64,000 nucleotides of DNA, from the NCBI RefSeq assembly GCF_000497245.1, contig NZ_AWTC01000019.1, positions 1 through 64,000 of the forward strand, given 5' to 3'. Under the pieces are notes generated by a model that saw only the letters and a program-made list of their open reading frames with translations, was not told the origin of the DNA and did not search any database. Positions within the stretch are counted from its first letter, which is position 1. Every line of letters starts with the position of its first letter. The stretch is from Sporolactobacillus laevolacticus DSM 442. GTDB lineage: Bacteria > Bacillota > Bacilli > Bacillales > Sporolactobacillaceae. A program made the position numbers and the translations under genes. This document shows, piece after piece, positions 18,189-26,429 of this stretch.

Positions 18189-18344
18189 AGAGGGTGTTCG
18201 AAAAATCCGGGAAAAATCACCAGCGAATCTCTGTGTCAACTTGCTTCTTCGCTCCTCACGTATTATTCGCATACGCTCCGGTGCTCAAAGCTGCGTTTCC
18301 TTGACCTTCTTGGTTCTTTTTGTCCTCTTTTTCGAACAGACTCT
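18189..18344 (+). repeat. Interspersed repeat, copy B (156 bp, no cassette)
   Basis: This is the short form of the family. The ends pair as TGTTCGAAAAA and TTTTTCGAACA. Inside are GTCAACTTGC, GCTCCTCACGTATTATTCGC, ATACGCTCCGGTGCTC and TTCCTTGACCTTCTT. It lacks the stem-loop cassettes of copies A and C. It lies between the stop codon of the 18357 gene and the bidirectional terminator, as copy A does for hpf. Confidence 0.85.
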
Positions 18345-18356
18345 ATTATAAGATCG

Positions 18357-18695
18357 TTAACTGATTCGACGATTCTGTTCACGCAACTTTTCAATCTCTG
18401 CTTCAAGTTCCATTCTTCGTTGCTTTAAAGCATACAGTTCATTTGTGATTCCTTCTGTCAGCTGGACATTGCGTTGGCGTAGTTGCTGATACAAGCCCAA
18501 GATTCTACGATTCACGTAGGTTAATTGTACACGCAGATCACTTTCTCTCTGTCGGTCACGTTCTGACGACTCTTTGAGAAATGCTGCCAAATTATTCTTG
18601 ATTTCTTTCTGCCATTCGTGATCATTCATTTTCGCGGCGAAGAGGTACAGGTCAAGATAGTCATCGATCTTTGCATATTTTGGATGATTCATCAT
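18357..18695 (-). CDS. Coiled-coil protein of unknown function (112 aa)
   Basis: The product is highly charged and helical, with a coiled coil in the second half (VNRRILGLYQQLRQRN, then ALKQRRMELEAEIEKLREQN). The N-terminal third (KIDDYLDLYLFAAKMND) looks like a helical hairpin. GGGAGG lies 9 nt before ATG 18695, so translation is likely. Its size and helical content resemble small flagellar or export chaperones of the FliT/FlgN type, and flagellar genes flank the block, but there is no recognisable family motif. Confidence 0.7.
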   Translation of the reverse strand: MMNHPKYAKIDDYLDLYLFAAKMNDHEWQKEIKNNLAAFLKESSERDRQRESDLRVQLTYVNRRILGLYQQLRQRNVQLTEGITNELYALKQRRMELEAEIEKLREQNRRIS

Positions 18696-19150
18696 GTGTA
18701 GAGCCCTCCCTTTTATCTTTCGATGCGCGTCTACGGATTAAAAACGCCATTCATGCAGTGAAGACTCATAGTGAACACGCCCATGAACATCTTCGGACAC
18801 TGCTCGTCGACGAAAAAATCTGTTTTGTCCATTTTATTAAAAGATCGCAAAATTGTTACACTTTTTAATAATATGGCAATTGATTTTCTGTCTGTGCTTT
18901 TCGAATGCCAAACCCCCATTTACGCGAACGGTTTGGACTATGATCACCGTCTCATAAGCTATACATCTCGTAATTTTTCTTATTTTATCCTGAACATCGT
19001 GATCTGTCAAAAGATTAATCTATTGATCAATGAATACGTGAACCGCATCTGTGCATACATTTGTGTTCACAATTATAAAAAACTGGGAATGTCGAGGAAA
19101 CGCTAAAATCCAATACCAGAAGCCGTCTCCTCTGTCTCAATTAGAAGTCT
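18696..19150. other. Intergenic stretch without a supported gene
   Basis: A 111-codon plus-strand frame at 18771-19106 has no ribosome site, is rich in Ile/Asn/Tyr as expected from AT-rich DNA, and resembles nothing. I see no gene. A tandem array follows at 19151. Confidence 0.5.
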
Positions 19151-19243
19151 ATCGATCAGTTTGAAGGATAAATCGATCACTTCTGAAAATATATCGATCA
19201 CTTTCACGGATTTATCGATCATTTCCGCTTGAATGGATCGATC
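19151..19243. repeat. Tandem array of ATCGATC units, 21-bp period
   Basis: ATCGATC starts at 19151, 19172, 19193, 19214 and 19237, so the spacing is 21, 21, 21 and 23 bp. Four units share ATCGATCA; the remainder of each unit differs. It lies 75 bp beyond the csrA stop codon. ATCGATC contains the palindrome ATCGAT. Confidence 0.85.
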
Positions 19244-19288
19244 TGAGCTTCCGATGACAGCAACTTTTTTCTATTTTTATCCCAAAAA

Positions 19289-19312
19289 GCAAAAAACACG
19301 GTTTCCCGTGTT
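19289..19312 (-). terminator. Terminator after csrA
   Basis: Minus-strand stem AACACGG with CCGTGTT around GAAA (19312-19295), followed by TTTT. It ends the flgM-to-csrA transcript. Confidence 0.8.
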
Positions 19313-19317
19313 ATCCA

Positions 19318-19557
19318 TTACTTCTTTTTCTTCTTCATTGCTTTCATCGCTGTTAGAATGTCTTCTGGCAGATCGCCGCTCACTGCTCGGCTGTTTTCCT
19401 TCTGGATTGCCTCGTAAATCTCACCACGGTTGACGTCAACCTCACGCGGTGCTGTAATTCCGAGCTTGATCTGATCTCCAGCGATCGCAACAATTTTCAC
19501 TTCAATATCGTCACCGATTCGAATCGACTCACCAAGTTTTCTTGTCAGTATGAGCAT
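19318..19557 (-). CDS. csrA: Translational regulator CsrA
   Basis: CsrA is a dimeric RNA-binding protein that blocks ribosome access at GGA motifs. The 79-residue product has the canonical fold: [20 protein letters not shown], then [18 protein letters not shown] with the RNA-contacting VxRxE segment, and a C-terminal helix with a poly-Lys tail (KAMKKKKK). Its main target in Bacillus is the hag leader, which here has two matching sites at 10467-10503. It starts 4 nt past fliW, so its antagonist is coexpressed. Confidence 0.98.
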   Translation of the reverse strand: MLILTRKLGESIRIGDDIEVKIVAIAGDQIKLGITAPREVDVNRGEIYEAIQKENSRAVSGDLPEDILTAMKAMKKKKK

Positions 19558-19561
19558 GTCG

Positions 19562-19999
19562 TCACGCCCTTTTTTCTGACGCGGCAGCAGCCAAGCGCGC
19601 TCTTAGCGAGTAATCAGAACGATCCGGAATATACTGTTTACCCAGTTTCTTGCTGCCGTTAATAATGATCGGTGCCTTAAGATTAACGGTTGATTCAGAA
19701 AACGGTTTTCGGACACTGACGATCACCCAGACGGCGACATCTTCTTGAGAACGGATATCCAATTGCTGTACGAAGTGATCAGGGAGATCAACACTATAAC
19801 CCTCAAAATATAAAAATGGTGAGGTAACAATGAATGCGACATCTTCATCGTCAACAGACTGCAGAATGGAAAAAGCTTCACCGAACGGCTGAAGGATGAA
19901 GCGTTTGTCATGGGCAAAGCCGGGAATACCAAATGAAAATGAAATAATCTCGGTTTCTTTAATTTCCTGTTCACCAAAATACTTTGTTTGAATGATCAT
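19562..19999 (-). CDS. fliW: Flagellar assembly factor FliW
   Basis: FliW binds either flagellin or CsrA. When cytoplasmic flagellin falls, freed FliW releases hag mRNA from CsrA. The 145-residue product has the family segments [30 protein letters not shown], and the C-terminal [19 protein letters not shown]. Translation is coupled to csrA downstream (4-nt gap), and yviE ends 8 nt upstream. Confidence 0.97.
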   Translation of the reverse strand: MIIQTKYFGEQEIKETEIISFSFGIPGFAHDKRFILQPFGEAFSILQSVDDEDVAFIVTSPFLYFEGYSVDLPDHFVQQLDIRSQEDVAVWVIVSVRKPFSESTVNLKAPIIINGSKKLGKQYIPDRSDYSLRARLAAAASEKRA

Positions 20000-20007
20000 G
20001 AGCCGCT

Positions 20008-20601
20008 TTATCCTTTCTCATCGACAAAAATGCCGACCGCTTGAATGTCGAGTGACGGGTATTGCTGCATCGAAACATTAACCTGTCCAGGTTGATAGGT
20101 TAATTCAGGAGCACGGACGCCTGCTTCAATAATTGGAGCGTGGGTCTGCCAGCTTATCTGAAGCTGTGTAGGTGTTACCTCATAGCTGACCGCCTCTGAT
20201 GCCGGAGTGCTTCCGGTATTATAATGTGTACCAATCACAGCAAGATCTACATTATTTGCTGCTTGCTTCGCAAATAGATTTTTTCCTTTGTTGCGTTCAA
20301 TATGCAGGAGCTCGTCCCCTTCTTGAGCATGCCGGGAAATGCCGTCGAGCACTGCCTGCTTGCCGGCCTCAGCCGCTTCGGCGATTCGTACTCTGGCCGA
20401 TTTCAAATCTAGATTATGCCATCCCGCCGACTGGTCAATCGCCACTTTGCCAGGTTGACGCTCAATCGTCATTTCCGCTTTGGGCTGCTGAATGGACTGG
20501 TCGGCTTTCGGCTGACGCATCGTCTGAAACGCATTTTGCGTGCTCATTGCTATTTTACCGAAAACCTGATGCATCTCTAAATGTGGAAAAGTAATTGCCA
20601 T
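20008..20601 (-). CDS. yviE: YviE-type protein (DUF6470)
   Basis: The 197-residue product is encoded between flgL and fliW, the position of B. subtilis yviE. Features are Gln-rich PKADQSIQQPKAEM repeats (about 30-45), a central helix (AEAGKQAVLDGISRHAQEGD) and a C-terminal beta segment ending in the acidic IFVDEKG. The molecular function is unknown; retention in the late flagellar operon suggests a role in hook-filament assembly or its control. AAGGTGAG precedes the ATG. Confidence 0.88.
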   Translation of the reverse strand: MAITFPHLEMHQVFGKIAMSTQNAFQTMRQPKADQSIQQPKAEMTIERQPGKVAIDQSAGWHNLDLKSARVRIAEAAEAGKQAVLDGISRHAQEGDELLHIERNKGKNLFAKQAANNVDLAVIGTHYNTGSTPASEAVSYEVTPTQLQISWQTHAPIIEAGVRAPELTYQPGQVNVSMQQYPSLDIQAVGIFVDEKG

Positions 20602-20663
20602 ATTCTCACCTTATTCTTAAAAAGGTGCCTGCTTCAATGATGAATTGCTCAACCTGTTTTTAA

Positions 20664-21560
20664 TCAGCGCAAAAAGTCAACGAGTGATGTCTGGATGATC
20701 TTGGCACCCACAGAAAGTGAAGCATTATACACGTTTTGCTGTTGATTCAGTTTAACAATCGTTTCCGCATAGTCCGCGTCCTCATTGTCGGACATGACCT
20801 GCGTCGCGATTGTTTTTTGCGCGTCCAATCGATTCTTTGTCATATCAATTCGATTGGTCTTCGCACCAAGGTCGGCTTGTGCATTACTTAAAGCATCCAG
20901 ATGGGTGTCAATTTTACCTAGATAATTGTTAATATCGGTGCCAGTTGCACTCCCGCCGTTCAGCGCATTTTTTAAATCGTTTAAATCGCTGAACAACGAT
21001 GAGGTAAACACTTGATTCGGGTTTACATTGATCGCCATTTTAATACCGTCATTGACAGCCACTGAAAAATCAGGATTATTCAATGCAGTTTGATTGATCG
21101 TGACGGTTCCATCCGCTGCTTGAGTTAGGAGCGAGTTTGCCGAGTCGCTGCCGCTGAAAATATACTGACCGCCAACCTGCGTATTGCCCAGACTGACGAG
21201 TTGTTGTGTCAGCTGATCCACTTCTGCGCCAATCGCTTTTCGCTGATCGGCCGTATATGTATCCGTACTTGCTTCATTCGTCAGTTCTCGAACCCGGTTC
21301 AGCACGTCATCCACCTGCTTTAAGGTATCATCGGAACTGTCCAGCCATTTATAAGCGTTCGTCACATTTTTTTGGTACTGCTCGACATGGCTCACGTCTG
21401 TACGGTAGGCAATACCCATCGTTGCAACAACCGGGTCCTGAGAAGGTCGGGTAATTTTCTTGCCGGACGCAAGCTGATTCTGGTAATCAGCGATTTTGCT
21501 GTAGCCGCCAGAAATATTTTGCAGAACATTATTGGTCATCATGCCTTGTGTTATACGCAT
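20664..21560 (-). CDS. flgL: Hook-filament junction protein FlgL (HAP3)
   Basis: FlgL joins the hook-side FlgK ring to the flagellin filament. The 298-residue product has the flagellin-like N-terminus (MRITQGMMTNNVLQNISGGYSKIADYQNQLASGKKI; quoted in part) with RPSQDPVVA, and the C-terminal helix (ADYAETIVKLNQQQNVYNAS) that packs in the filament core. It starts 6 nt after flgK and lies 62 nt before yviE. Confidence 0.97.
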   Translation of the reverse strand: MRITQGMMTNNVLQNISGGYSKIADYQNQLASGKKITRPSQDPVVATMGIAYRTDVSHVEQYQKNVTNAYKWLDSSDDTLKQVDDVLNRVRELTNEASTDTYTADQRKAIGAEVDQLTQQLVSLGNTQVGGQYIFSGSDSANSLLTQAADGTVTINQTALNNPDFSVAVNDGIKMAINVNPNQVFTSSLFSDLNDLKNALNGGSATGTDINNYLGKIDTHLDALSNAQADLGAKTNRIDMTKNRLDAQKTIATQVMSDNEDADYAETIVKLNQQQNVYNASLSVGAKIIQTSLVDFLR

Positions 21561-21566
21561 TTATTA

Positions 21567-23087
21567 TCACCCCATCTTATTAATCAAGGTGTCCAGCAAT
21601 GTATCAAGCGTCGTAACGACTTTCGCCGCTGCGCCGTAAGAATGCTGGAGTTGGATTAAGTTGGTCAGTTCTTCATCAAGTGACACGCCGCTGATTGATG
21701 AGCGGCGATTTTGTGCGGCAGTGAGCATAGTGTTTGAATTACTGGAAAATTGGTCAGCAGATTGAGCATTAACTCCGATTTGGCCAATTAGGCTCTGTAA
21801 ATAACTCTTCAGAGTTGTTGCATCGCTGGTTGCTCCATCAATGGTGTAAGGATTGACAGCAATCACATCGGATAAGGCCGAAGCCCCACTATTATCACCA
21901 CTTGGTTTCGCAGTACCATCTGCATTCAGTCCATTCGCTTTCACATCACTGCCGGTTAAATTTTCATTCACATGAATATTAGCCGCATTCACCGTTCCGG
22001 ATGCATCGCCTAAGAAAAATAGCCCTTTACTGCTGTCATACCCTGCAGTATTTTGATACACGGTGTTAAACTTATCTGCCAGAGTGCTCGCCATATTATC
22101 AAGGCTTTTCAACACGCTTGGATAATCGTTCGTATATGCATCGATTAAACCTTGTAGTTTTCCCGAGAATCCGGTCAATGCACTCGGTCCTGCCGGAGTT
22201 GTATCGTCTGTCTTAACCATCGATACAGTGACATTTGGACTAGAAGTACCTGCTCCGGTGATGTCTGTCTTCAAATGATTATTGGTCAGCGCCGCGCCAT
22301 CAACCAATGTTGCTGCCGGACTGAAAGAAGCACCATTTTGATCAACCATCTCGATCGTATACTTTCCTTCAGCAAGCGGTGAAGGATTACCGCCGCTTGG
22401 CACCTTGGTCACCTTGATGTTGACAAGCTGTGCGAGCTTATCAGTCAGCGCGTCACGTTCATCATACAAATCATTTGCGAGCAAACCGTTGGCTTCCTGC
22501 TTGTTGATTTCGGTGTTCAGCGCGTTGATTTGATCTGCATAGTTGTTAACTAACTTCGTATTTTCCGTAATTTGCTGATTAAGGTTATTTTGAACCTTGC
22601 CCAAGGATAGAGCGATGTAATTAAAAGTGTCGGCGACGGCGGATCCTTTTTGCAGAACAACCGTGCCGGTACCGCTCGTTCCCGAATTTCCGGCCAGATC
22701 CTGAAGAGATTGCCAAAATCCGTCGAGTTCGGACGATATTCCGGTATCCGTCGGTTCATTTATGATATCTTCCATTTGGCTGTATGCGTCACTCAGTGAA
22801 TTCCAATAGCCATTCTGATTGGAATTGTCCCGCACCTGCAGATCAACAAATTGATCGCGGATACGAACGATTGCGTCGTCGTTCACGCCTGTTCCGATCT
22901 GGCCGGCGCCACGTGCGGCATTGATGCCGATGCCCGGATACGGTAACCATGTGGTCAGGTTGACGCGCTGCCTAGAATATCCGTCAGTATTAGCGTTTGA
23001 AATGTTATGTCCTGTTGTCTGAATCGCTGTTTGTGTGACTTGCAGTGCCCGCTGCATCATATCCAAACTTGAAAAAATAGGGATCAC
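21567..23087 (-). CDS. flgK: Hook-filament junction protein FlgK (HAP1)
   Basis: FlgK is the first junction protein on the hook. The 506-residue product has the rod/hook family N-terminal motif (TTGHNISNANTDGYSRQRV) and the C-terminal helix (LDEELTNLIQLQHSYGAAAKVV). I chose GTG at 23087 (MIPIFSSLDMM) because GGAGG lies 8 nt upstream; an in-frame GTG at 23096 overlaps that site. It sits between flgN, its chaperone, and flgL. Confidence 0.97.
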   Translation of the reverse strand: MIPIFSSLDMMQRALQVTQTAIQTTGHNISNANTDGYSRQRVNLTTWLPYPGIGINAARGAGQIGTGVNDDAIVRIRDQFVDLQVRDNSNQNGYWNSLSDAYSQMEDIINEPTDTGISSELDGFWQSLQDLAGNSGTSGTGTVVLQKGSAVADTFNYIALSLGKVQNNLNQQITENTKLVNNYADQINALNTEINKQEANGLLANDLYDERDALTDKLAQLVNIKVTKVPSGGNPSPLAEGKYTIEMVDQNGASFSPAATLVDGAALTNNHLKTDITGAGTSSPNVTVSMVKTDDTTPAGPSALTGFSGKLQGLIDAYTNDYPSVLKSLDNMASTLADKFNTVYQNTAGYDSSKGLFFLGDASGTVNAANIHVNENLTGSDVKANGLNADGTAKPSGDNSGASALSDVIAVNPYTIDGATSDATTLKSYLQSLIGQIGVNAQSADQFSSNSNTMLTAAQNRRSSISGVSLDEELTNLIQLQHSYGAAAKVVTTLDTLLDTLINKMG

Positions 23088-23107
23088 TGATCGCACCTCC
23101 GTCTTGG

Positions 23108-23602
23108 TTAAGTCCGAGAATCAATACGTCCGCTGAAGACGGATAACGTTGCCTGTCCGTCTCTTGGATTTCGGTAATTATTAAGTGATTGCTTTTGCGG
23201 CTTAAGCAGGTTCAAGTTCAGCTTGACCCAGAGCAATGAATCACGAAGAAGTTCTTGATTCAGCTTGTTCGCCTGCTTCAACGTATAAACGCTATTGGCT
23301 AAATCAAGATAGATTTTTTGCCAAGCCTCACGTTCTTCATCTGAAACAACTGCTTTCTCCCAATCGGAAAAGGTGGCATCTTCGGCAGCACCGATGCCCA
23401 AATCTGATTGAACAACGTCTGCGCGGGATGCTTCCAGCTGCTGCAGCTGCTCAACGAGTGGATTTTCCTTTTTGCTGATCTCACTCACAGCCAGCGCGTC
23501 TCCCTTTTTGATCGCTTCCCGTTTTTCAATGGCAAGGGCATAAAGGGTGTCGTGGCACTGAAGCATCGCTGTCATTGTTTCTTTCATTCGCTCTAGAGAC
23601 AT
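23108..23602 (-). CDS. flgN: FlgN-type export chaperone for FlgK/FlgL
   Basis: FlgN keeps FlgK and FlgL soluble and delivers them to the flagellar export gate. The 164-residue product is almost all helical, with the family core (YALAIEKREAIKKGDALAV, KENPLVEQLQQLEASRADV) and a C-terminal segment ending in a flexible tail. GGGAGTG lies before the ATG. It is immediately upstream of flgK, as in Bacillus (yvyG). Confidence 0.92.
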   Translation of the reverse strand: MSLERMKETMTAMLQCHDTLYALAIEKREAIKKGDALAVSEISKKENPLVEQLQQLEASRADVVQSDLGIGAAEDATFSDWEKAVVSDEEREAWQKIYLDLANSVYTLKQANKLNQELLRDSLLWVKLNLNLLKPQKQSLNNYRNPRDGQATLSVFSGRIDSRT

Positions 23603-23629
23603 GCTCGTTCACTCCCTGTTGCCGAACCT

Positions 23630-23896
23630 TTATTGTCTGTTCCAGAAATTGTACATTTTTTCCGCAATGCTCGTTGAGGAAACATGGTATGTGCCGGCAT
23701 CGATCTGTGACTTGATCCGCTCAATCTTTTCCTGCCTGGCTTCTTCCAGTCTCTGACTACCTTGCAATCGCTTTGCCGCATTCGAAATTTCGACCTTGTC
23801 GCTGGTCTTAGCCGGCGAAGACTGCTGTTCGCCCGGTTTAGCCGCCTGGTAATTATTTGTATATGATTGAACAGGCTGATATCCGTTAATTTTCAA
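23630..23896 (-). CDS. flgM: Anti-sigma factor FlgM
   Basis: FlgM binds SigD until the hook is complete and is then exported, freeing SigD for late genes. The 88-residue protein has the typical N-terminus (MKINGYQPVQSYTNNYQ, start codon TTG at 23896, GAGGTG 6 nt upstream), the KVEISNAAKRLQ segment and the C-terminal SigD-binding helices (RIKSQIDAGTYHVSSTSIA). The frame reads 32 codons further upstream, but this part contains the SigD promoter and is unlike FlgM. A consensus SigD promoter at 23979-24005 makes the operon self-regulating. Confidence 0.95.
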   Translation of the reverse strand: MKINGYQPVQSYTNNYQAAKPGEQQSSPAKTSDKVEISNAAKRLQGSQRLEEARQEKIERIKSQIDAGTYHVSSTSIAEKMYNFWNRQ

Positions 23897-23978
23897 TGGT
23901 TTCACCTCATCCCAGAGGAATTTTACCGTATTGTCATTTAATCCTTGGTAATGTTCTTCTGTCTTCTTTCCATACATT

Positions 23979-24005
23979 ATATCGGCTGTCAAGAGAATTT
24001 CTTTA
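23979..24005 (-). promoter_or_regulatory. Consensus SigD promoter before flgM
   Basis: TAAA (24005-24002), exactly 15 nt, GCCGATAT (23986-23979): identical to the SigD consensus. It lies between yvyF and flgM, so flgM-flgN-flgK-flgL-yviE-fliW-csrA can be driven by SigD in addition to read-through from upstream. Confidence 0.92.
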
Positions 24006-24020
24006 ATCGTTCAGACATTT

Positions 24021-24410
24021 TTAGGTATGATACGTTTTTCCTTTTTGTTTCATTGCCGCGTCTCCCATTGTTTGTTCACGAGCAATATCGTGTTCTAATT
24101 GATGACGGCAGTTATCGCAAAGCGTTCCGGTCTGGATCATCTTCCCGCAGGACTTGCATGGGTAACCCAGATTAGGGAATACAGCGGTCTGAAGTCTCCC
24201 TTCACGGATCCACTGATAGATCAGGTTGATTTCGACGCCTGTCGCTTCGTGAACCTCAGTCACCGTTGACTGCCTGTTCTCCTGCTTGCGAATATAACGA
24301 TACACCGTCTCATACATTTCGTTCTGTTTTTTGAGACAATCAGGACAGTATGGAGAAGATACTCTGACAAAAAGTCTGCCACAGCTCTTACAATTTTCGA
24401 GTTCGGCCAA
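24021..24410 (-). CDS. yvyF: YvyF-type flagellar operon zinc-ribbon protein
   Basis: The 129-residue product belongs to the conserved family found between comFC and flgM (flagellar operon protein, TIGR03826). It has an N-terminal zinc ribbon (ENCKSCGRLFVRV, YCPDC), a small winged-helix-like centre (TEVHEATGVEINLIYQWIREG) and a second cysteine cluster (CKSCGKMIQTGTLCDNC). The mix suggests a DNA-binding regulator, not proven. The start is TTG at 24410 with AAAGGAGG 7 nt upstream; the frame extends 13 codons further without a ribosome site. Confidence 0.93.
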   Translation of the reverse strand: MAELENCKSCGRLFVRVSSPYCPDCLKKQNEMYETVYRYIRKQENRQSTVTEVHEATGVEINLIYQWIREGRLQTAVFPNLGYPCKSCGKMIQTGTLCDNCRHQLEHDIAREQTMGDAAMKQKGKTYHT

Positions 24411-24820
24411 CTTGATTCCTCCTTTAAAATCAACATTCTGGGTGATCATACTTCGAAGGGATTTAACTCATAAAAAATTCTATGCTCACGAAAAATCTGA
24501 CAAAAAATGAAGCTGTTTTTTTACTGTCTGCATTAATTATCGGTTAGGGTACGCTGAATTTTAGCGACATTGTCACATATTCAGCCTGAAGCAACAAATA
24601 ACCATGGTAAAATAACTAAGCACTAATTTTAACAGTTTATCATTAGCCATGGCTAGTCCGCCAAGGCCTTAAGTCCGAATATAAAAACAAAGTCCGCATG
24701 ATAATAATCAAGCACCAGGTATTCGATGCGAAACAAGCAGAAATCCGTCAAAACTCGCGTACGGCTTTGTCGAACAAAAATAATGCTACATATTGTCGCA
24801 CAGTGAAAGGAGATGGCTTT

Positions 24821-25606
24821 GTGCGCTCTTTTAGAAAGCATTGGCTTGGCTGGTTTCTTTTGGTCGACATCATGCTTGCTGTGCTTCTTTTTATTGTTTA
24901 TTCACCCGATAATCGCTTTATTGGGAAAAAATGGGTGGCAGATGTTTTTAACGATGCCGAACAAGTGAAAAATGAAGCTCTCCAGCTCGCTGATCAACCA
25001 TCATCAAAACGCGCAGTTCAAATTGATGCACCGGAAATTCAGCAAAAACCGGAATTGCCGCGCGGTTGCGAAGTCACTTCTCTAGCGATGCTGCTTCAGA
25101 AGGCCGGCCTGCACATTGGAAAAATGGAACTTGCTCGTAAAATTGACAAAGTACCTTATTACCAGAATCAGCTGTTTGGTAATCCAAATGCAGGTTTTGT
25201 CGGTAGCATGGATGATATCAGCAAACAAGGTTTCGGGGTTTATCACGAGCCTTTGGCAAAACTCGGCCGTCAATATCTCCCAAGTCGGATTATTGATTTG
25301 ACCGGCAGATCTTTTGACTCGGTCATTGCTCAGCTTCAAGACGGAATTCCGGTTGTTGTGATTACAAACGTAACTTTTAAGCCATTGCCGCAGAACGCGT
25401 TTCATCTATGGCATACGAATGAAGGCAAAATAAAAGTCACCAATCAGGAACATGCCGTTTTGGTGACCGGATACGATAAGAATCATATTGTGTTCAATGA
25501 TCCGCTTGGAAAAAAGAATGAAACAGCTGATCGAAAAGCATTTATTGACGCGTGGCAGCAAATGGGAAGTCAGGCGATCAGCTATAGGAAATCACCGATC
25601 TTTTAA
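24821..25606 (+). CDS. Secreted or membrane-anchored C39-like peptidase
   Basis: The 261-residue product has one N-terminal membrane helix (GWFLLVDIMLAVLLFIVYS), a short linker and a C39-type papain-fold domain. The catalytic Cys is in LPRGCEVTSLAMLLQKAG and the His in NQEHAVLVTGYD; the Asn/Asp follows in HIVFNDPLG. It resembles B. subtilis YvpB. It would act outside the cell on peptides or the wall; the substrate is unknown. The start is GTG at 24821 (AAAGGAG, 8-nt spacer); the frame extends upstream by 41 codons that lack membrane or domain character. Confidence 0.85.
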   Translation: MRSFRKHWLGWFLLVDIMLAVLLFIVYSPDNRFIGKKWVADVFNDAEQVKNEALQLADQPSSKRAVQIDAPEIQQKPELPRGCEVTSLAMLLQKAGLHIGKMELARKIDKVPYYQNQLFGNPNAGFVGSMDDISKQGFGVYHEPLAKLGRQYLPSRIIDLTGRSFDSVIAQLQDGIPVVVITNVTFKPLPQNAFHLWHTNEGKIKVTNQEHAVLVTGYDKNHIVFNDPLGKKNETADRKAFIDAWQQMGSQAISYRKSPIF

Positions 25607-25610
25607 TTAG

Positions 25611-25659
25611 AAAACATAAAGACCGGGAAGGATGGATTTACCGGAATTTATGTTTTTTT
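25611..25659. terminator. Terminator between the convergent C39 peptidase gene and comFC
   Basis: AACATAAA pairs with TTTATGTT and encloses CCGG/CCGG; a run of T follows on the plus strand. It overlaps the last base of the comFC stop codon. Confidence 0.75.
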
Positions 25660-26429
25660 CATCCATGGATTAACGTAAGCGAATCAATCTGCTTCGGATG
25701 TGCCGCGGTTATCGCTGTCGCCGCAAGGCGCATGGTCGCACCAGTTGTGTATAAGTCATCGACTAATAATATCTTTTTTCCTGTGACTATCCTTACTTGA
25801 TCATTCTTTAAATGAAACGGCGTTTCACGCATCAGCAGCCTTTCTCGACGGTTTTTCTTGCTCTGCTTTTGTTCATTTTTCTCACGAATCAGAGCGTCGA
25901 CGATCGGCTGTCCAAGTTTCCGGGCCAGTAGTTCAGCTTGATTAAAACCACGCTCAACGAGACGCTCGCGACTGAGTGGTATCGGAACGATCGCTTCATA
26001 TTCTCCGCCGCTCCGTAGATTCAAGAAACGAAAGCGCAAGCGATGATCAATGATTCGGCTATATGCCTTCTTTAATTCTTTTTCAAATCCATCGGCTAAA
26101 ATGGCGTCTCCACGAAATTTGAACATAGTCATTACTTCTTTGATGAATCCGTTATAGCTATATATCGCGTAGTTTCTGCCGTACAGCCCGTTTCTACCAC
26201 TTTGCTTCCACCGAATGCAATCATGGCAAATTTGATCATGAACAAATGCCGGCTCAAGGGAGTGCAGATCCCGGCCGCAAAGCCGGCAGCTGTACAGCGG
26301 ATCAATACGTTCAAGTTGTTCTTGACATGAGAGACAAAAACCTGTGCTCGTATCCGGCGAAAGTAGTGAAAGGAACGTCAGCGGCTCCCGCTTTTCAGCA
26401 CGACAAAACAAACAGTGCGAACCGCTCAA
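25659..26429 (-). CDS. comFC: Competence-associated phosphoribosyltransferase-like protein ComFC
   Basis: ComFC is needed with ComFA for DNA uptake in transformation. The 256-residue product has an N-terminal zinc finger (CLFC, CLSC, CRLCGRD, CHDC) and a C-terminal PRTase fold with the PRPP loop KKILLVDDLYTTGATM. The start is TTG at 26429, overlapping the comFA stop as TTGA; GGAGGGGGG is just upstream. Compared with B. subtilis, comFB is missing between comFA and comFC. Confidence 0.94.
   Translation of the reverse strand: MSGSHCLFCRAEKREPLTFLSLLSPDTSTGFCLSCQEQLERIDPLYSCRLCGRDLHSLEPAFVHDQICHDCIRWKQSGRNGLYGRNYAIYSYNGFIKEVMTMFKFRGDAILADGFEKELKKAYSRIIDHRLRFRFLNLRSGGEYEAIVPIPLSRERLVERGFNQAELLARKLGQPIVDALIREKNEQKQSKKNRRERLLMRETPFHLKNDQVRIVTGKKILLVDDLYTTGATMRLAATAITAAHPKQIDSLTLIHG

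Noticed and set aside
18771-19106. 111-codon plus-strand frame
   Set aside because: No ribosome site, AT-driven composition, no recognisable domain.
19151-19243. CRISPR array
   Set aside because: The units are 21 bp with only 7-8 bp conserved and no repeat-spacer pattern; no cas genes are present.
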